This document shows positions 16,275 to 23,627 of a DNA stretch of 41,245 nucleotides, piece after piece (the first letter of the stretch is position 1; every line of letters begins with the position of its first letter). Below the pieces are notes generated by a model. The model was not told the DNA's origin. It saw only the letters and a program-made list of their open reading frames with translations, and did not search any database. Origin of the DNA: Salipiger mucosus DSM 16094 (GTDB lineage Bacteria; Pseudomonadota; Alphaproteobacteria; Rhodobacterales; Rhodobacteraceae); contig NZ_KE557280.1 in the NCBI RefSeq assembly GCF_000442255.1, forward strand, positions 124,944 through 166,188, given 5' to 3'. The position numbers were made by a program, and so were the translations under genes.

Positions 16275-16763
16275 TCAGGCGGGCTGCAGCACGAAATGCG
16301 CGGCGAGGCTCGTATCCCGGGCGCTTGCCATGACCGGGCGGAGAAAGACCGTCTCGAAGTCGCCGCTGTCGTAGGCAAGATGCCCATGCGGTTGTCCGAA
16401 GGTCGGCACGATCTGCGGCATCTCGAGCTGGAACATGCCCTCGGCGTTCGTCAGCGTCGCGCCGTGGCTGCGGGCGTCGCTCTCGCGGCCCTCGGTGGTG
16501 TGGGCCCAGATCTGGATGCGGATACCCTCCAGCGGTGCGCCGTCACCCGCGCGGCGCACGGTGCCGGACATCATGAAACCGCCGCCCCCGATCCGGTCCA
16601 CGACGGGAGCGCCGGGCCGGTAGTTGTTCGCACCGCCGCGCATCGACGTGCTCGGAGCGAGGCCCTGCGAACGCAGGGGCGACACCAGACCTGTCCCGGC
16701 TGTGAGCAGTGCTGCAGCCCCTGTTGCGATGAAGGTTCGGCGGGGCATCGAAGTTTGCGGCAT
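16275..16763 (-). CDS. Tat-exported intradiol-dioxygenase-fold protein, 162 aa
   Basis: The N-terminus MPQTSMPRRTFIATGAAALL is a twin-arginine signal, so export folded to the periplasm is expected, probably with a cofactor. The mature part resembles the beta-sandwich of intradiol ring-cleavage dioxygenases: MMSGTVRRAGDGAPLEGIRIQIWAH, then GMFQLEMPQ and FGQPHGHLAY, where the His residues could ligate metal. It is shorter than true catechol dioxygenases, so catalysis is uncertain. GGGAGG 7 nt before the ATG at 16763 sets the start. It is the first gene of a two-gene operon with the b-heme membrane protein, which suggests a redox pair. Confidence 0.82.
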   Translation of the reverse strand: MPQTSMPRRTFIATGAAALLTAGTGLVSPLRSQGLAPSTSMRGGANNYRPGAPVVDRIGGGGFMMSGTVRRAGDGAPLEGIRIQIWAHTTEGRESDARSHGATLTNAEGMFQLEMPQIVPTFGQPHGHLAYDSGDFETVFLRPVMASARDTSLAAHFVLQPA

Positions 16764-16964
16764 TGAAAGGCCTCCCTTCGTCAAGGCGTTTGTCCGGAGA
16801 CTAGCCTAGACTGAATCCGGGTCGAGAAACGATTGCCGGCCGCAGCCGCACAGTCTTGTGATCGGCTCCTCCTTGGGCTGTTCACTGTTCAAGGACCTAT
16901 CCAACCGATCCCTCGGGCCGCCCCGAATGCACTTGCAGCCAGAAACCGGTCTCTCGAGAATGAC

Positions 16965-17489
16965 ATGATGAAGCCGCCCTACGAAGATGTCATCGAAGAG
17001 CTGGACGTCCTCGCGCGGCTCGCCGAGTTCTCGCCGGTTGTCATCGGCACGCCTCCGCTTGGTCTCGCGACCGATGACAGCGACATCGATATCGCCTGCT
17101 CATCGCCCGATTTTGACCGGTTCTTCGCTGTCGCCGGTCGCGCGTTCGACCGGATGGAGGCGTTCTCCATGCGCCACGTGGATCACCTTTCGGCCCCGGC
17201 AGCCGTCGCGTCGTTCAGGTCGATGGGGTGGGAGGTCGAACTGTTCTGCCAGAAGGTCGCCACGACGCATCAGTGGGGCGTTCGGCATTTTCAGGTCGAA
17301 GCGAGGCTCATGGCATTGGGACCGCACCTGAAGGACGCGATCATGCAACTGAAACGAGAAGGGCTCAAGACGGAACCCGCCTTTGCGACGGTTCTGTCGC
17401 TCCCGGGCGACCCATATGTCGCGATGCTCGAACTGGAAGCCTTCGATGATGCGCACCTTCAGCACGTCATCGACGCGGCAACCGGATGA
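16965..17489 (+). CDS. DUF4269-like nucleotidyltransferase-fold protein, 174 aa
   Basis: Residues 28-44 (GTPPLGLATDDSDIDIA) carry the G-x-n-SDIDI pattern of nucleotidyltransferase-fold proteins. The following parts (FSMRHVDHL, GWEVELFCQ, QWGVRHFQVEARLMALG, a C-terminal LEAFDD) match what I recall of the DUF4269 family, whose members are about 175 residues. Activity and substrate are unknown. The start could be either of two adjacent ATGs (16965 or 16968), with only a weak GAGA upstream. It is a single gene; the next 1.3 kb hold no protein gene I can support. Confidence 0.78.
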   Translation: MMKPPYEDVIEELDVLARLAEFSPVVIGTPPLGLATDDSDIDIACSSPDFDRFFAVAGRAFDRMEAFSMRHVDHLSAPAAVASFRSMGWEVELFCQKVATTHQWGVRHFQVEARLMALGPHLKDAIMQLKREGLKTEPAFATVLSLPGDPYVAMLELEAFDDAHLQHVIDAATG

Positions 17490-18204
17490 CGGAGCCTCGT
17501 GCCGTATTCTGGTGCACAAGGACAGATTCACATGCCGTTCCAGCCCCGAACCGACTTTGCCTGGTTGGCGAGACCGGTCCGCCGAGGCTCACGCCCGAGG
17601 TGATCGTTCGCGGCGCCGTCAGGGCGCGTCGACAACACCATCGACCTGATCGCCCACCTCGCGCGTGACGCCGACAGCATGGATGTGTAGGAGTCGCTCG
17701 GAACGCTGCGTAAGCGGCCCCACCTGCGAAGCGGTGCCGCCTCGACATCGGCCTGCAACATGGCCGGGAGTGGGGAAATAAAGCGCCGCTCGGCCAAGCT
17801 TACGGAGAAGGCCGAGCGGCGCAACCAATGCGCGTTTCCAGGAATCGCTATGGTTGTATCCAACTATGCAACAATCCACCTATTGGGGCAACGGTCAATC
17901 CACGCCGCGAATGGGAAACCGGAACGACGGCTGAAAACCGCTCGCCATCGCCGGTCGTATCTTGTGTGCAGGCCGTCGCGAGTTCACGACCTTGCGCTCA
18001 TGGCCGCGTCCGGCGTCGTGACGTGGCGGACCTGGACCGCGGGCAGGGTGTCGATCTCGGCAACGGCGGCGGGCTTCGTCGCTGGTTGCTGCAGGGTCGA
18101 TATCGGCTGCTGCGCGACGGCGTCGAGGACAGCAGACTGCAAACGCTGTGGGCGCGGCCCATCGGCCGGGAGACCTGCGTTTCGGTCGGATATTCCTGAG
18201 AAGA
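17490..18204. other. Gene-poor region with a minus-strand terminator-like hairpin
   Basis: About 700 bases without a supported protein gene. Frames on the plus strand (for example 17828-18199) encode no recognisable family. The segment at about 17950-18190, ending in codons for QTLWARPIGRETC, could be the eroded end of a gene, but I cannot identify it. Confidence 0.4.
17784..17821 (-). terminator. Strong hairpin followed by T-rich tract (minus strand)
   Basis: A perfect 12-bp inverted repeat (CGCCGCTCGGCC / GGCCGAGCGGCG) with a 14-nt loop. On the minus strand it is followed by CTTTATTTCC, so it looks like an intrinsic terminator for a minus-strand transcript. The only minus-strand unit upstream is the small-RNA locus at 18205-18313, about 380 nt away, or an undetected short RNA just above 17822. 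Confidence 0.55.
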
Positions 18205-18313
18205 GGGAGGCGGCGACCCTCAGGGAGGAGGAGAGAGGGTCGCCGCTGATTTCCAGGATTCAGGGAGGAGGAGAGAACCCTTGGAAAACCTTGGGCACAT
18301 CGCTGCGCCGTTG
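18205..18313 (-). ncRNA. Cuckoo/CcsR-type small RNA, locus 1
   Basis: On the minus strand two hairpins each present the same 13-nt loop TCTCCTCCTCCCT. The first stem is formed by 18275-18284 with 18253-18261 (GGGTTC with GAATCC, including a G-U pair, plus an outer CCA/TGG). The second is a perfect 12-bp stem, 18235-18246 with 18210-18221. Paired CCUCCUCCC loops are the hallmark of the CcsR RNAs of Rhodobacter sphaeroides ('cuckoo' family), which are stress-related small RNAs. The loop motif is anti-Shine-Dalgarno-complement-like and could bind ribosome sites or a protein. The 5' end is inferred from the promoter at 18320-18347; the 3' end is uncertain because no U-tract follows directly. A second copy lies at 33577-33686. 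In R. sphaeroides such RNAs follow a DUF1127 gene; none is seen here. Confidence 0.8.
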
Positions 18314-18319
18314 GGAAAC

Positions 18320-18347
18320 AGATAGCCAGCGCTGCGCTGCAGAACAA
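18320..18347 (-). promoter_or_regulatory. Promoter of small-RNA locus 1 with CTGC-N3-GCAG palindrome in the spacer
   Basis: On the minus strand: TTGTTC (18342-18347), a 16-nt spacer, and CTATCT (18320-18325). The palindrome CTGC-AGC-GCAG (18332-18342) sits between them and touches the -35. CTGC-N3-GCAG is the reported binding pattern of PhaR, the polyhydroxyalkanoate regulator, in Rhodobacter. The same arrangement with the same spacing occurs at locus 2. A conserved block upstream (GGTCTGCATTACTGACC, about 18350-18366) is also shared. Confidence 0.55.
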
Positions 18348-18390
18348 CGGTCAGTAATGCAGACCCGTTCTGAGCCTCGTGCATACCAGC

Positions 18391-18771
18391 GCCGAGATCT
18401 TTGGCTGACGTCATCATCGACCGACCCGGCCCGCACGGGAACGGGCGCCCGAGCGGATCGGCGGCATCGCCGCGCGCCATAGCTTGCGCAACCCGGCCTC
18501 GACTGCACCCTCGATCGCTGCAATCGCAATAGAAGGGGCAACGCCGGCGCGGGCGCGCGGCGATCCTGGCAATTCACCGGCCCGGGTTGCTGCGAGAGCT
18601 TTCGGTTCCGGAACAGAGGGCGGATCAAGGCCTGGGGCGTCTGTGCGCGGCAGTCCCGCCAAACCGCATGTGCCGGTCCGCTCCCGGAGCTCGGAGCCAC
18701 GCGTGGCCCGCAAACCGCCGCATCAATTTTCCGGCCTGCACCTCGCACCGTTTTTGCTGTAACCGGCGGGC
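18391..18771. other. Gap upstream of bluB without a gene
   Basis: 380 bases between the conserved small-RNA promoter block and bluB. No cobalamin riboswitch (B12 box) is seen before bluB, and no protein gene is supported. Confidence 0.45.
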
Positions 18772-19395
18772 ATGGACCTGACCGACCACCACCGGACCGC
18801 CCTCGAAGAGATCCTGACCTGGCGCCGCGACGTGCGGCACTTCCGCCCCGACCCGGTCGACCCGGCCGTGCTGGACCGGCTGAAGCGGCGGATGGAGCTT
18901 TCGCCCTCTGTCGGCAACGCGCGTCCCTGGCGCGTCGTGCAGGTCGAAAGCCCGGGGGTCCGCACCCGCATCGCCGACAACTTCGAGGCCTGCAACGCCC
19001 GCGCCGCAAAGGCCTACGACGGCAGCACCATGAGCGACTATCTCGCCCTCAAGCTCGCGGGGCTGCGCGAGGCGCCGGTCCATCTGGCAATCTTCACCGA
19101 TACGGGCGCCGAGGAGGGCCGGGGGCTCGGCCGGCAGACCATGCCCGAGACGCTCGCCTATTCGACCGTCATGGCGATCCACACGCTCTGGCTGGCCGCC
19201 CGGGCCGAGAACATCGGCGTGGGCTGGGTCTCGATCCTCGAGCCGGACACCGTTTCGGCGATCCTGCAGACGCCCGAAAGCTGGTCGCTGACCGGCTATC
19301 TCTGCCTCGGTCATGCCGAGATGCAGGATGACACGCCGCTGCTGCACAGCACCGGCTGGCAGCGGAACACCCGGACCGACTGGCAAGTGGTCTGA
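18772..19395 (+). CDS. bluB: 5,6-dimethylbenzimidazole synthase (BluB), 207 aa
   Basis: A flavin-destroying nitroreductase-fold enzyme that makes the lower ligand of vitamin B12 from reduced FMN and oxygen. Family marks are the N-terminal RRDVRHFRPDPV, the flavin-binding SVGNARPWR, and the strongly conserved late block ETLAYSTVMAIHTLWLAARAENIGVGWVSILEP. The length fits BluB. A GGCGGG sequence immediately precedes the ATG. It stands alone, without other cob genes in the window. The gene ends in a good intrinsic terminator (19418-19447). Confidence 0.92.
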   Translation: MDLTDHHRTALEEILTWRRDVRHFRPDPVDPAVLDRLKRRMELSPSVGNARPWRVVQVESPGVRTRIADNFEACNARAAKAYDGSTMSDYLALKLAGLREAPVHLAIFTDTGAEEGRGLGRQTMPETLAYSTVMAIHTLWLAARAENIGVGWVSILEPDTVSAILQTPESWSLTGYLCLGHAEMQDDTPLLHSTGWQRNTRTDWQVV

Positions 19396-19417
19396 GGGCC
19401 GTCCCATGCGGCCCGGA

Positions 19418-19447
19418 GCGGGCCGCAAAAGCCTGCGGCCCGCCTTT
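19418..19447 (+). terminator. Intrinsic terminator after bluB
   Basis: A 9-bp perfect stem (GCGGGCCGC / GCGGCCCGC), 8-nt loop AAAAGCCT, then CTTT. An overlapping alternative stem (GCGGCCC-GGAGC-GGGCCGC) can form as well. It may also serve the converging small-peptide gene. Confidence 0.7.
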
Positions 19448-19525
19448 GTATGATGTCTCGTCCGACCGTGCCGTGCCGCGCCAGCTGGTCACGGCCGATC
19501 ACCGGTCAGAGCACGAGACCTCGGT

Positions 19526-19669
19526 TCACTCCGAAGCTTCCGCGGCGGGTGCTTCGTCCGTGCCGGCTTCCGGTTCCATGGCCTCTTCCGTGCCCATGTT
19601 CATGGACGCGAAGGCGACAATGACCAGAACCGCAACGACCGCGACAATGATCCAGGTATTACGGGACAT
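19526..19669 (-). CDS. Small single-span membrane peptide, 47 aa (paralogue of 1246-1395)
   Basis: The sequence starts MSRNTWIIVAVVAVLVIVAF and continues with a Met/Asn turn and an acidic tail rich in Glu, Ala and Pro (MEPEAGTDEAPAAEASE). One membrane span covers about residues 7-22. The ribosome site GGAAGGG is about 7 nt before the ATG. The frame can be read further upstream, but those 62 codons have no similar partner at the other locus, so the short form is preferred. The RNTW start, hydrophobic core and SE ending match the peptide at 1246-1395. The function is unknown; both look like small inner-membrane accessory peptides. It converges with bluB. Confidence 0.75.
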   Translation of the reverse strand: MSRNTWIIVAVVAVLVIVAFASMNMGTEEAMEPEAGTDEAPAAEASE

Positions 19670-20022
19670 GTGTTGCCCTTCCAGTTGGTGGGTATGCACT
19701 CCCACGCTACGGCTCAAAGTCCGATCGCGATATGACGGGACGCAGAGGGGCGCTTGGGGCGGCGGAACGTCGCCTCTGGAGCGGCGGATTGTTGCCTTGG
19801 ACGGCCTCCGGTTTCCCGCCGCCACCGCGTCACGGTCCCCACTGCCGCTGGACATCGTCGTTGAGCGGGGGGCCGTTCACCATGGCCCGGCTGCCCCGAT
19901 TTTGGCCAAGACGCCATTCGCGAGATACGGGATCAGTCGGCCATCGACTTCGGTACGATCTGTCTTGACAGGCTCGCCCCGGATGCTGCGTCTTTGAACC
20001 TGCAACCGATGGGGAGTATTGG
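19670..20022. other. Intergenic region before the TIR-FGS operon
   Basis: 353 bases. A TTGACA at 19965-19970 with a weak CGTCTT 18 nt further on is a possible promoter for the operon starting at 20023. No gene is supported here. Confidence 0.35.
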
Positions 20023-21558
20023 ATGTCCCGTCTCAATCGCCGCGATTTGATCGCCTCCCTGGGGGTTGGGGCATCGTTGCTGGCAAGCCGCGCCAATGCC
20101 CTCTGCGATGTCTGGCGGGACGAGATCGCCGGCGTGCCGACCAAGTCGTACCAGTGCACGGTCTCCGAAGGGCAGGTTCTGACAACCACCTTCATGCGGC
20201 TCAGCGACGTGATGTTCGACAGCGCAGGCGGCGCGCCCCTCGATGGCCCGGCGGGCGAGTATCAGAGCCTCGTGCGGGGGCATCGCCTCATCGAGACGCC
20301 CGCGCTGGAAACCTTCTCCCGTCTTTTCGAGACGCATTCCTTCGCCTTCGAGCCGTCGAATCTCGAGGTGGAATTCGACATGCGAGGGCAGGGGCTCTCC
20401 GGCCGCGAGGATCTCTCGGGCGCGGGCACGGAGGGCCGCCGCTGGCGCACCCTGGGCGTCTGGGACGAAACGCTGGGCCTCTTCATGCCGGCCTTTCCGC
20501 TGCCGGCTGTGCTGCGCAGAGCGATCGAGAACAGAAGCGGTGTCGCCGGTCCGCGATTCCTGCGCCATGCCACGGCCGAGGACTTCCGGGATCTGGATGC
20601 CAAGAGGCAGGAATACGTCCGGCTCTGGGGCGCCAACGTCGAGGACCGCGCCGATCTGCTGTCCTTCGGCAATCTCGACATGCTGGCCGACATCGAGGCG
20701 GGCAGCGTGGAGGGTTTCCTCCCGTTGCTGTTCCACGCGGGCTTCGGTCAGGACGGTTGCAGCGGGGCGGCACGGGGCGGCGCGCTCTACGTTCCGCCGG
20801 CGCTCTACGTGGACGTCGCCGTCTGCAGGAACGACGGGGCGGAGCCGGCCGAGATCGAGGACATGTTCGGCGCGGCCGAGACCACGACACGCCTGCGCCC
20901 CTATGATCCCGCCACGCCCCCGCGTGAAGAGCGGTTCGGCTGGCGCCCGGTCACGCTCGCGCCCGGGGAAAGCCTGCTGGCCGTGCAGCGCCTCATCTTC
21001 GGCGCGCGGCCGACCACGCTCGACGAAGAGACCATTCCCGCCACGCGGGCCGTTTACGGACCCACGCATCTGCCGAAGGGTGTCATCGTGAAGGGTCAGC
21101 CGGTCGCGTTCGACGGACGCTCGCACAATGCCGTCATCCTGGCGTCCTATGCCAACTGCTGCTCCTGTCCCTATCTCGAAAGCTGGTGCCCGCGGGCCGA
21201 GGAGTGGATCGATCACGGCAAGGTCCTGGCGGAATGCGATGCGCCGGAAAGGGCCGGAAGCGAGACGCGCCACTTCCGCGATGCGCGCTGCCGTTTCCGC
21301 ATCTCCGAGCGCGAGCACGAGGACACCACGCTCACCGCCGCCCGCCTGGACGTCACGCTCGATGACGGGACGACGCGGGTGTTCGAGCTTCTCGACGCGC
21401 CCCGGCGGCTGACCATCGGCGAGAGCTGCGAGCTTGCCGTCGAGCTGCCGCCGGGCATCGCGCGCCGTGCCAGGTCGTCGGCACTCACCCTCTGGGGGCA
21501 TTACGAGAAGTTCACGCAGGCGCGCTTCGAGGCGCGGTCCCTTGCGCTGACGACCTGA
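20023..21558 (+). CDS. Exported Cys-rich protein, partner of the TIR-FGS gene, 511 aa
   Basis: I do not recognise the family. The N-terminus MSRLNRRDLIASLGVGASLL is a Tat-like signal (RR followed by a hydrophobic stretch; the mature part begins near ALCDVW), so an envelope location is likely. The mature protein has more than ten Cys, including a CCSC…WC cluster at residues 379-389 (YANCCSCPYLESWC), which suggests disulfides or metal binding. Most of the rest looks like mixed alpha/beta or beta-rich globular sequence with no repeats. GGGGAG 6 nt before the ATG gives a strong start. Its stop is 6 nt before the TIR-transmembrane-FGS gene, so the two are co-translated or at least co-transcribed. 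The pairing suggests it presents or senses something for that membrane protein. Confidence 0.8.
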   Translation: MSRLNRRDLIASLGVGASLLASRANALCDVWRDEIAGVPTKSYQCTVSEGQVLTTTFMRLSDVMFDSAGGAPLDGPAGEYQSLVRGHRLIETPALETFSRLFETHSFAFEPSNLEVEFDMRGQGLSGREDLSGAGTEGRRWRTLGVWDETLGLFMPAFPLPAVLRRAIENRSGVAGPRFLRHATAEDFRDLDAKRQEYVRLWGANVEDRADLLSFGNLDMLADIEAGSVEGFLPLLFHAGFGQDGCSGAARGGALYVPPALYVDVAVCRNDGAEPAEIEDMFGAAETTTRLRPYDPATPPREERFGWRPVTLAPGESLLAVQRLIFGARPTTLDEETIPATRAVYGPTHLPKGVIVKGQPVAFDGRSHNAVILASYANCCSCPYLESWCPRAEEWIDHGKVLAECDAPERAGSETRHFRDARCRFRISEREHEDTTLTAARLDVTLDDGTTRVFELLDAPRRLTIGESCELAVELPPGIARRARSSALTLWGHYEKFTQARFEARSLALTT

Positions 21559-21564
21559 GGCGCG

Positions 21565-22995
21565 ATGCCCCGTATCTTCATTTCCCACGCCAGTGCCGAC
21601 GATGCGACGATCGACAGGCTGTCCGACTGGCTGTGCGAAATGGGGCTCGAGGATCATTTCGTCGATCATTGCCACATCGCCGCCGGCGAGTCGTGGGATG
21701 CCGTCCTGCGGCGCGAGGCCGCCCGGGCGGAGATGCTGATCCTCTACGTCAGTCCCGACTGGCTCGCGTCGGATGAATGCTTCGCCGAATATCGCGCCTC
21801 GTTCTACGGGGACAAGACCGTGCTGCCGCTCCTGGTGGACGGCCTGCGCGCGCAGGATCTGGCGGGCCGGGCGCGCGAGCGGTTCGACACGCTGTGTTCC
21901 TCGGTTCAGGGCATTCCCGTCGGCGCGATGCCACCCGACGGGTTCACCGCCGAGCAGATCGAGGCGGCGGTCTCGCGCGTGACACGGGCGGCACGGGTTG
22001 CCCGCCGGCAGAGGTATCTTGCGCGCGGCGGGCTGGTGGCTGCGGTCCTCGTGGCAACGCTGGTCACGCTCGGGGTCACCAATGCGGCCTACGTCGGCGA
22101 TCTCATCGCCAAGTGGCAGGTCGACCGGAGTTTCGCCCCGGCATCCGGCACCGACGAGGTCTTTCTCGACTGCAAGCATTCCGACCTTTGCCCGGAGATG
22201 ATCGCGCTTCCGGCCGCGCAATACGAGATCGGCTACGCCTCCGATTTCGACCCCAACGCCTGGGAGTCGCCGGTGCAGCCCGTCGAAATCCCGGCCTTCG
22301 CGGTGTCGAAATTCGAAGTCACGAAATCCCAGTGGCGCGCCTGCTATCTATCCAGCAAGCGCGAGACGGGCGAAACGCCCCGCTGCAAGGAACTCGTCTA
22401 TTCGGAGGCGACACGGGACGAGCCCGTGGAGTCGGTCTCGTGGAATGACGCGCAGGCCTACGTGGCCTGGCTCAATACGCGCCTGACGGGGGCGACCGGC
22501 GGGCCGTATCGCCTCCTTTCGGAGGCCGAATGGGAATACGCCGCCCGCGGCGGAACAGTCCCGCGCGAGACGTATTCCTGGGGCAACGGCCGACAGGGCA
22601 TCTGCGATCACGCGAACATGCTCAACCACGATATGCCGGTCGAGCTCGATGTGCGCCGCCCCGGGTTCGATTGCTCGGGCGCGACCATCGACAACCACGT
22701 CCGGCTCGCTCCGGTCGGAAGCTACAAGCCCAACGCCTTCGGCCTCTACGACACCGCCGGCAATGTCTCGGAATGGGTCGCCGACTGCTGGCACGACAGC
22801 CACGCGGGCCGTCCGGCCGGGATCGGTTCCGGCCCCTGGCTCACCGACGCGCCGAAGGACTGCGATCGCGTTCTGAAGGGCGGCTCGTGGATCGGTCACA
22901 TCGACCTCCTGCGTCCCTCGGCCCGCGTGCCGCTGTCGCCGGAGACATTGGGCTTCAATATCGGGTTCCGGGTGGGGCGCGCCTTGCCGGAGTGA
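21565..22995 (+). CDS. TIR-transmembrane-FGS (SUMF1-like) fusion protein, 476 aa
   Basis: Residues 1-140 form a TIR domain: RIFISHASAD start, then LILYVSPDWLASDECFAEY, in which E75 lies at the position of the catalytic Glu of TIR NADases. A basic stretch (RAARVARRQR) and one membrane span (about 155-175, GGLVAAVLVATLVTLG) follow. Residues about 205-474 are a formylglycine-generating-enzyme-like (FGS/SUMF1) domain: EVTKSQWRAC, PVESVSWNDAQAYVAWLN, YRLLSEAEWEYAARGG, NAFGLYDTAGNVSEWVADCW, RVLKGGSW and a final GFRV. The Cys pair of active aerobic FGE, expected soon after GGSW, is missing, so this domain probably binds a ligand. The layout puts TIR in the cytoplasm and FGS outside: a candidate transmembrane signal or immune protein. 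It is the second gene of an operon with the exported Cys-rich protein. Confidence 0.9.
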   Translation: MPRIFISHASADDATIDRLSDWLCEMGLEDHFVDHCHIAAGESWDAVLRREAARAEMLILYVSPDWLASDECFAEYRASFYGDKTVLPLLVDGLRAQDLAGRARERFDTLCSSVQGIPVGAMPPDGFTAEQIEAAVSRVTRAARVARRQRYLARGGLVAAVLVATLVTLGVTNAAYVGDLIAKWQVDRSFAPASGTDEVFLDCKHSDLCPEMIALPAAQYEIGYASDFDPNAWESPVQPVEIPAFAVSKFEVTKSQWRACYLSSKRETGETPRCKELVYSEATRDEPVESVSWNDAQAYVAWLNTRLTGATGGPYRLLSEAEWEYAARGGTVPRETYSWGNGRQGICDHANMLNHDMPVELDVRRPGFDCSGATIDNHVRLAPVGSYKPNAFGLYDTAGNVSEWVADCWHDSHAGRPAGIGSGPWLTDAPKDCDRVLKGGSWIGHIDLLRPSARVPLSPETLGFNIGFRVGRALPE

Positions 22996-23255
22996 CCCGT
23001 GCGGCATGAGATCCGGGTAGGACAGTGGCCTTGCGCAATGCTCGCAATTGATGCAATTCGCGGCAGGAGACACGCAAAGCGGGAGGCAGACCTCCCCGTG
23101 TGCAATTCAAATGAGTGTGTCTGACATTTCGCAATGCAGACATGCCCCCTTATAAATATGGTAATTATCGAAGTGTAGATCGTTATTGATTGCGAGCTTG
23201 CCTTCCACGCTGCGATGCCAGCATTTGACTGATGAAGCGAGGTGAGAGAAAAAAG
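22996..23255 (+). promoter_or_regulatory. AT-rich leader of the H-NS gene
   Basis: The stretch at about 23140-23255 (for example CTTATAAATATGGTAATTATCG) is much richer in A and T than its surroundings. It fits a promoter with autoregulation by the H-NS protein, which prefers such DNA. No gene is supported in the 260 bases. Confidence 0.45.
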
Positions 23256-23582
23256 ATGAACAAGATCGACGTGAACAGCCTTTCAAAGAACGAGCTCCTG
23301 GCGCTGCAAAAGGATATCGACAAGGCCATCAAGGACCGGGAAGAGCGTGAAAAGATCGAGGCGCTCGCTGCCGCCGAGGCCAAGGCGCGGGAAATGGGCT
23401 ACACCCTGTCGGAGCTTCTGGCCGCCCGGGGTGAGGGCAAGAAGAAGTCCGTGAACCCGCCCAAGTACCGCCACCCGGAAAATCCCGAGAAGACCTGGAC
23501 GGGCCGTGGTCGCCAGCCGGACTGGATCAAGGAAGCCCTCGGCTCCGGCAAGTCGCTGGACGACTTCCTCATCGCGGAGTGA
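23256..23582 (+). CDS. H-NS family nucleoid-associated protein (HvrA/Spb type), 108 aa
   Basis: An N-terminal coiled-coil dimerisation region (residues 5-48, LSKNELLALQKDIDKAIKDR) is joined by a Lys-rich linker (GEGKKKSVNPPK) to the C-terminal DNA-binding domain. That domain has the family core KYRHPENPEKTWTGRGRQP (70-88) and PDWIKEAL. TWTGRGRQP is the H-NS AT-hook-like minor-groove motif. Proteins of this type in Rhodobacter (HvrA, Spb) bind AT-rich DNA and silence or modulate genes. The ATG at 23256 is preceded by GAGGTGAGA. The TIR-FGS operon lies just upstream and could be under its control. A hairpin follows the stop. Confidence 0.93.
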   Translation: MNKIDVNSLSKNELLALQKDIDKAIKDREEREKIEALAAAEAKAREMGYTLSELLAARGEGKKKSVNPPKYRHPENPEKTWTGRGRQPDWIKEALGSGKSLDDFLIAE

Positions 23583-23588
23583 AGGGCA

Positions 23589-23627
23589 GACGCCGCGCTG
23601 ACCCCCTGTTCGCGGGCGCGCGGCGTC
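23589..23627 (+). terminator. Hairpin after the H-NS gene
   Basis: 10-bp stem (GACGCCGCGC / GCGCGGCGTC) with a 19-nt loop, 7 nt after the stop. No T-run, so terminator strength is uncertain. Confidence 0.5.

Noticed and set aside
18220-18480. An 86-codon minus-strand frame across small-RNA locus 1, possibly a host gene for the RNA
   Set aside because: The homologous region of locus 2 has an in-frame TAG, and the peptide has no DUF1127 features; structure, not coding, is conserved.
19933-22221. A 762-codon open frame on the minus strand
   Set aside because: Antisense of the exported Cys-rich and TIR genes, which have ribosome sites and recognisable domains.
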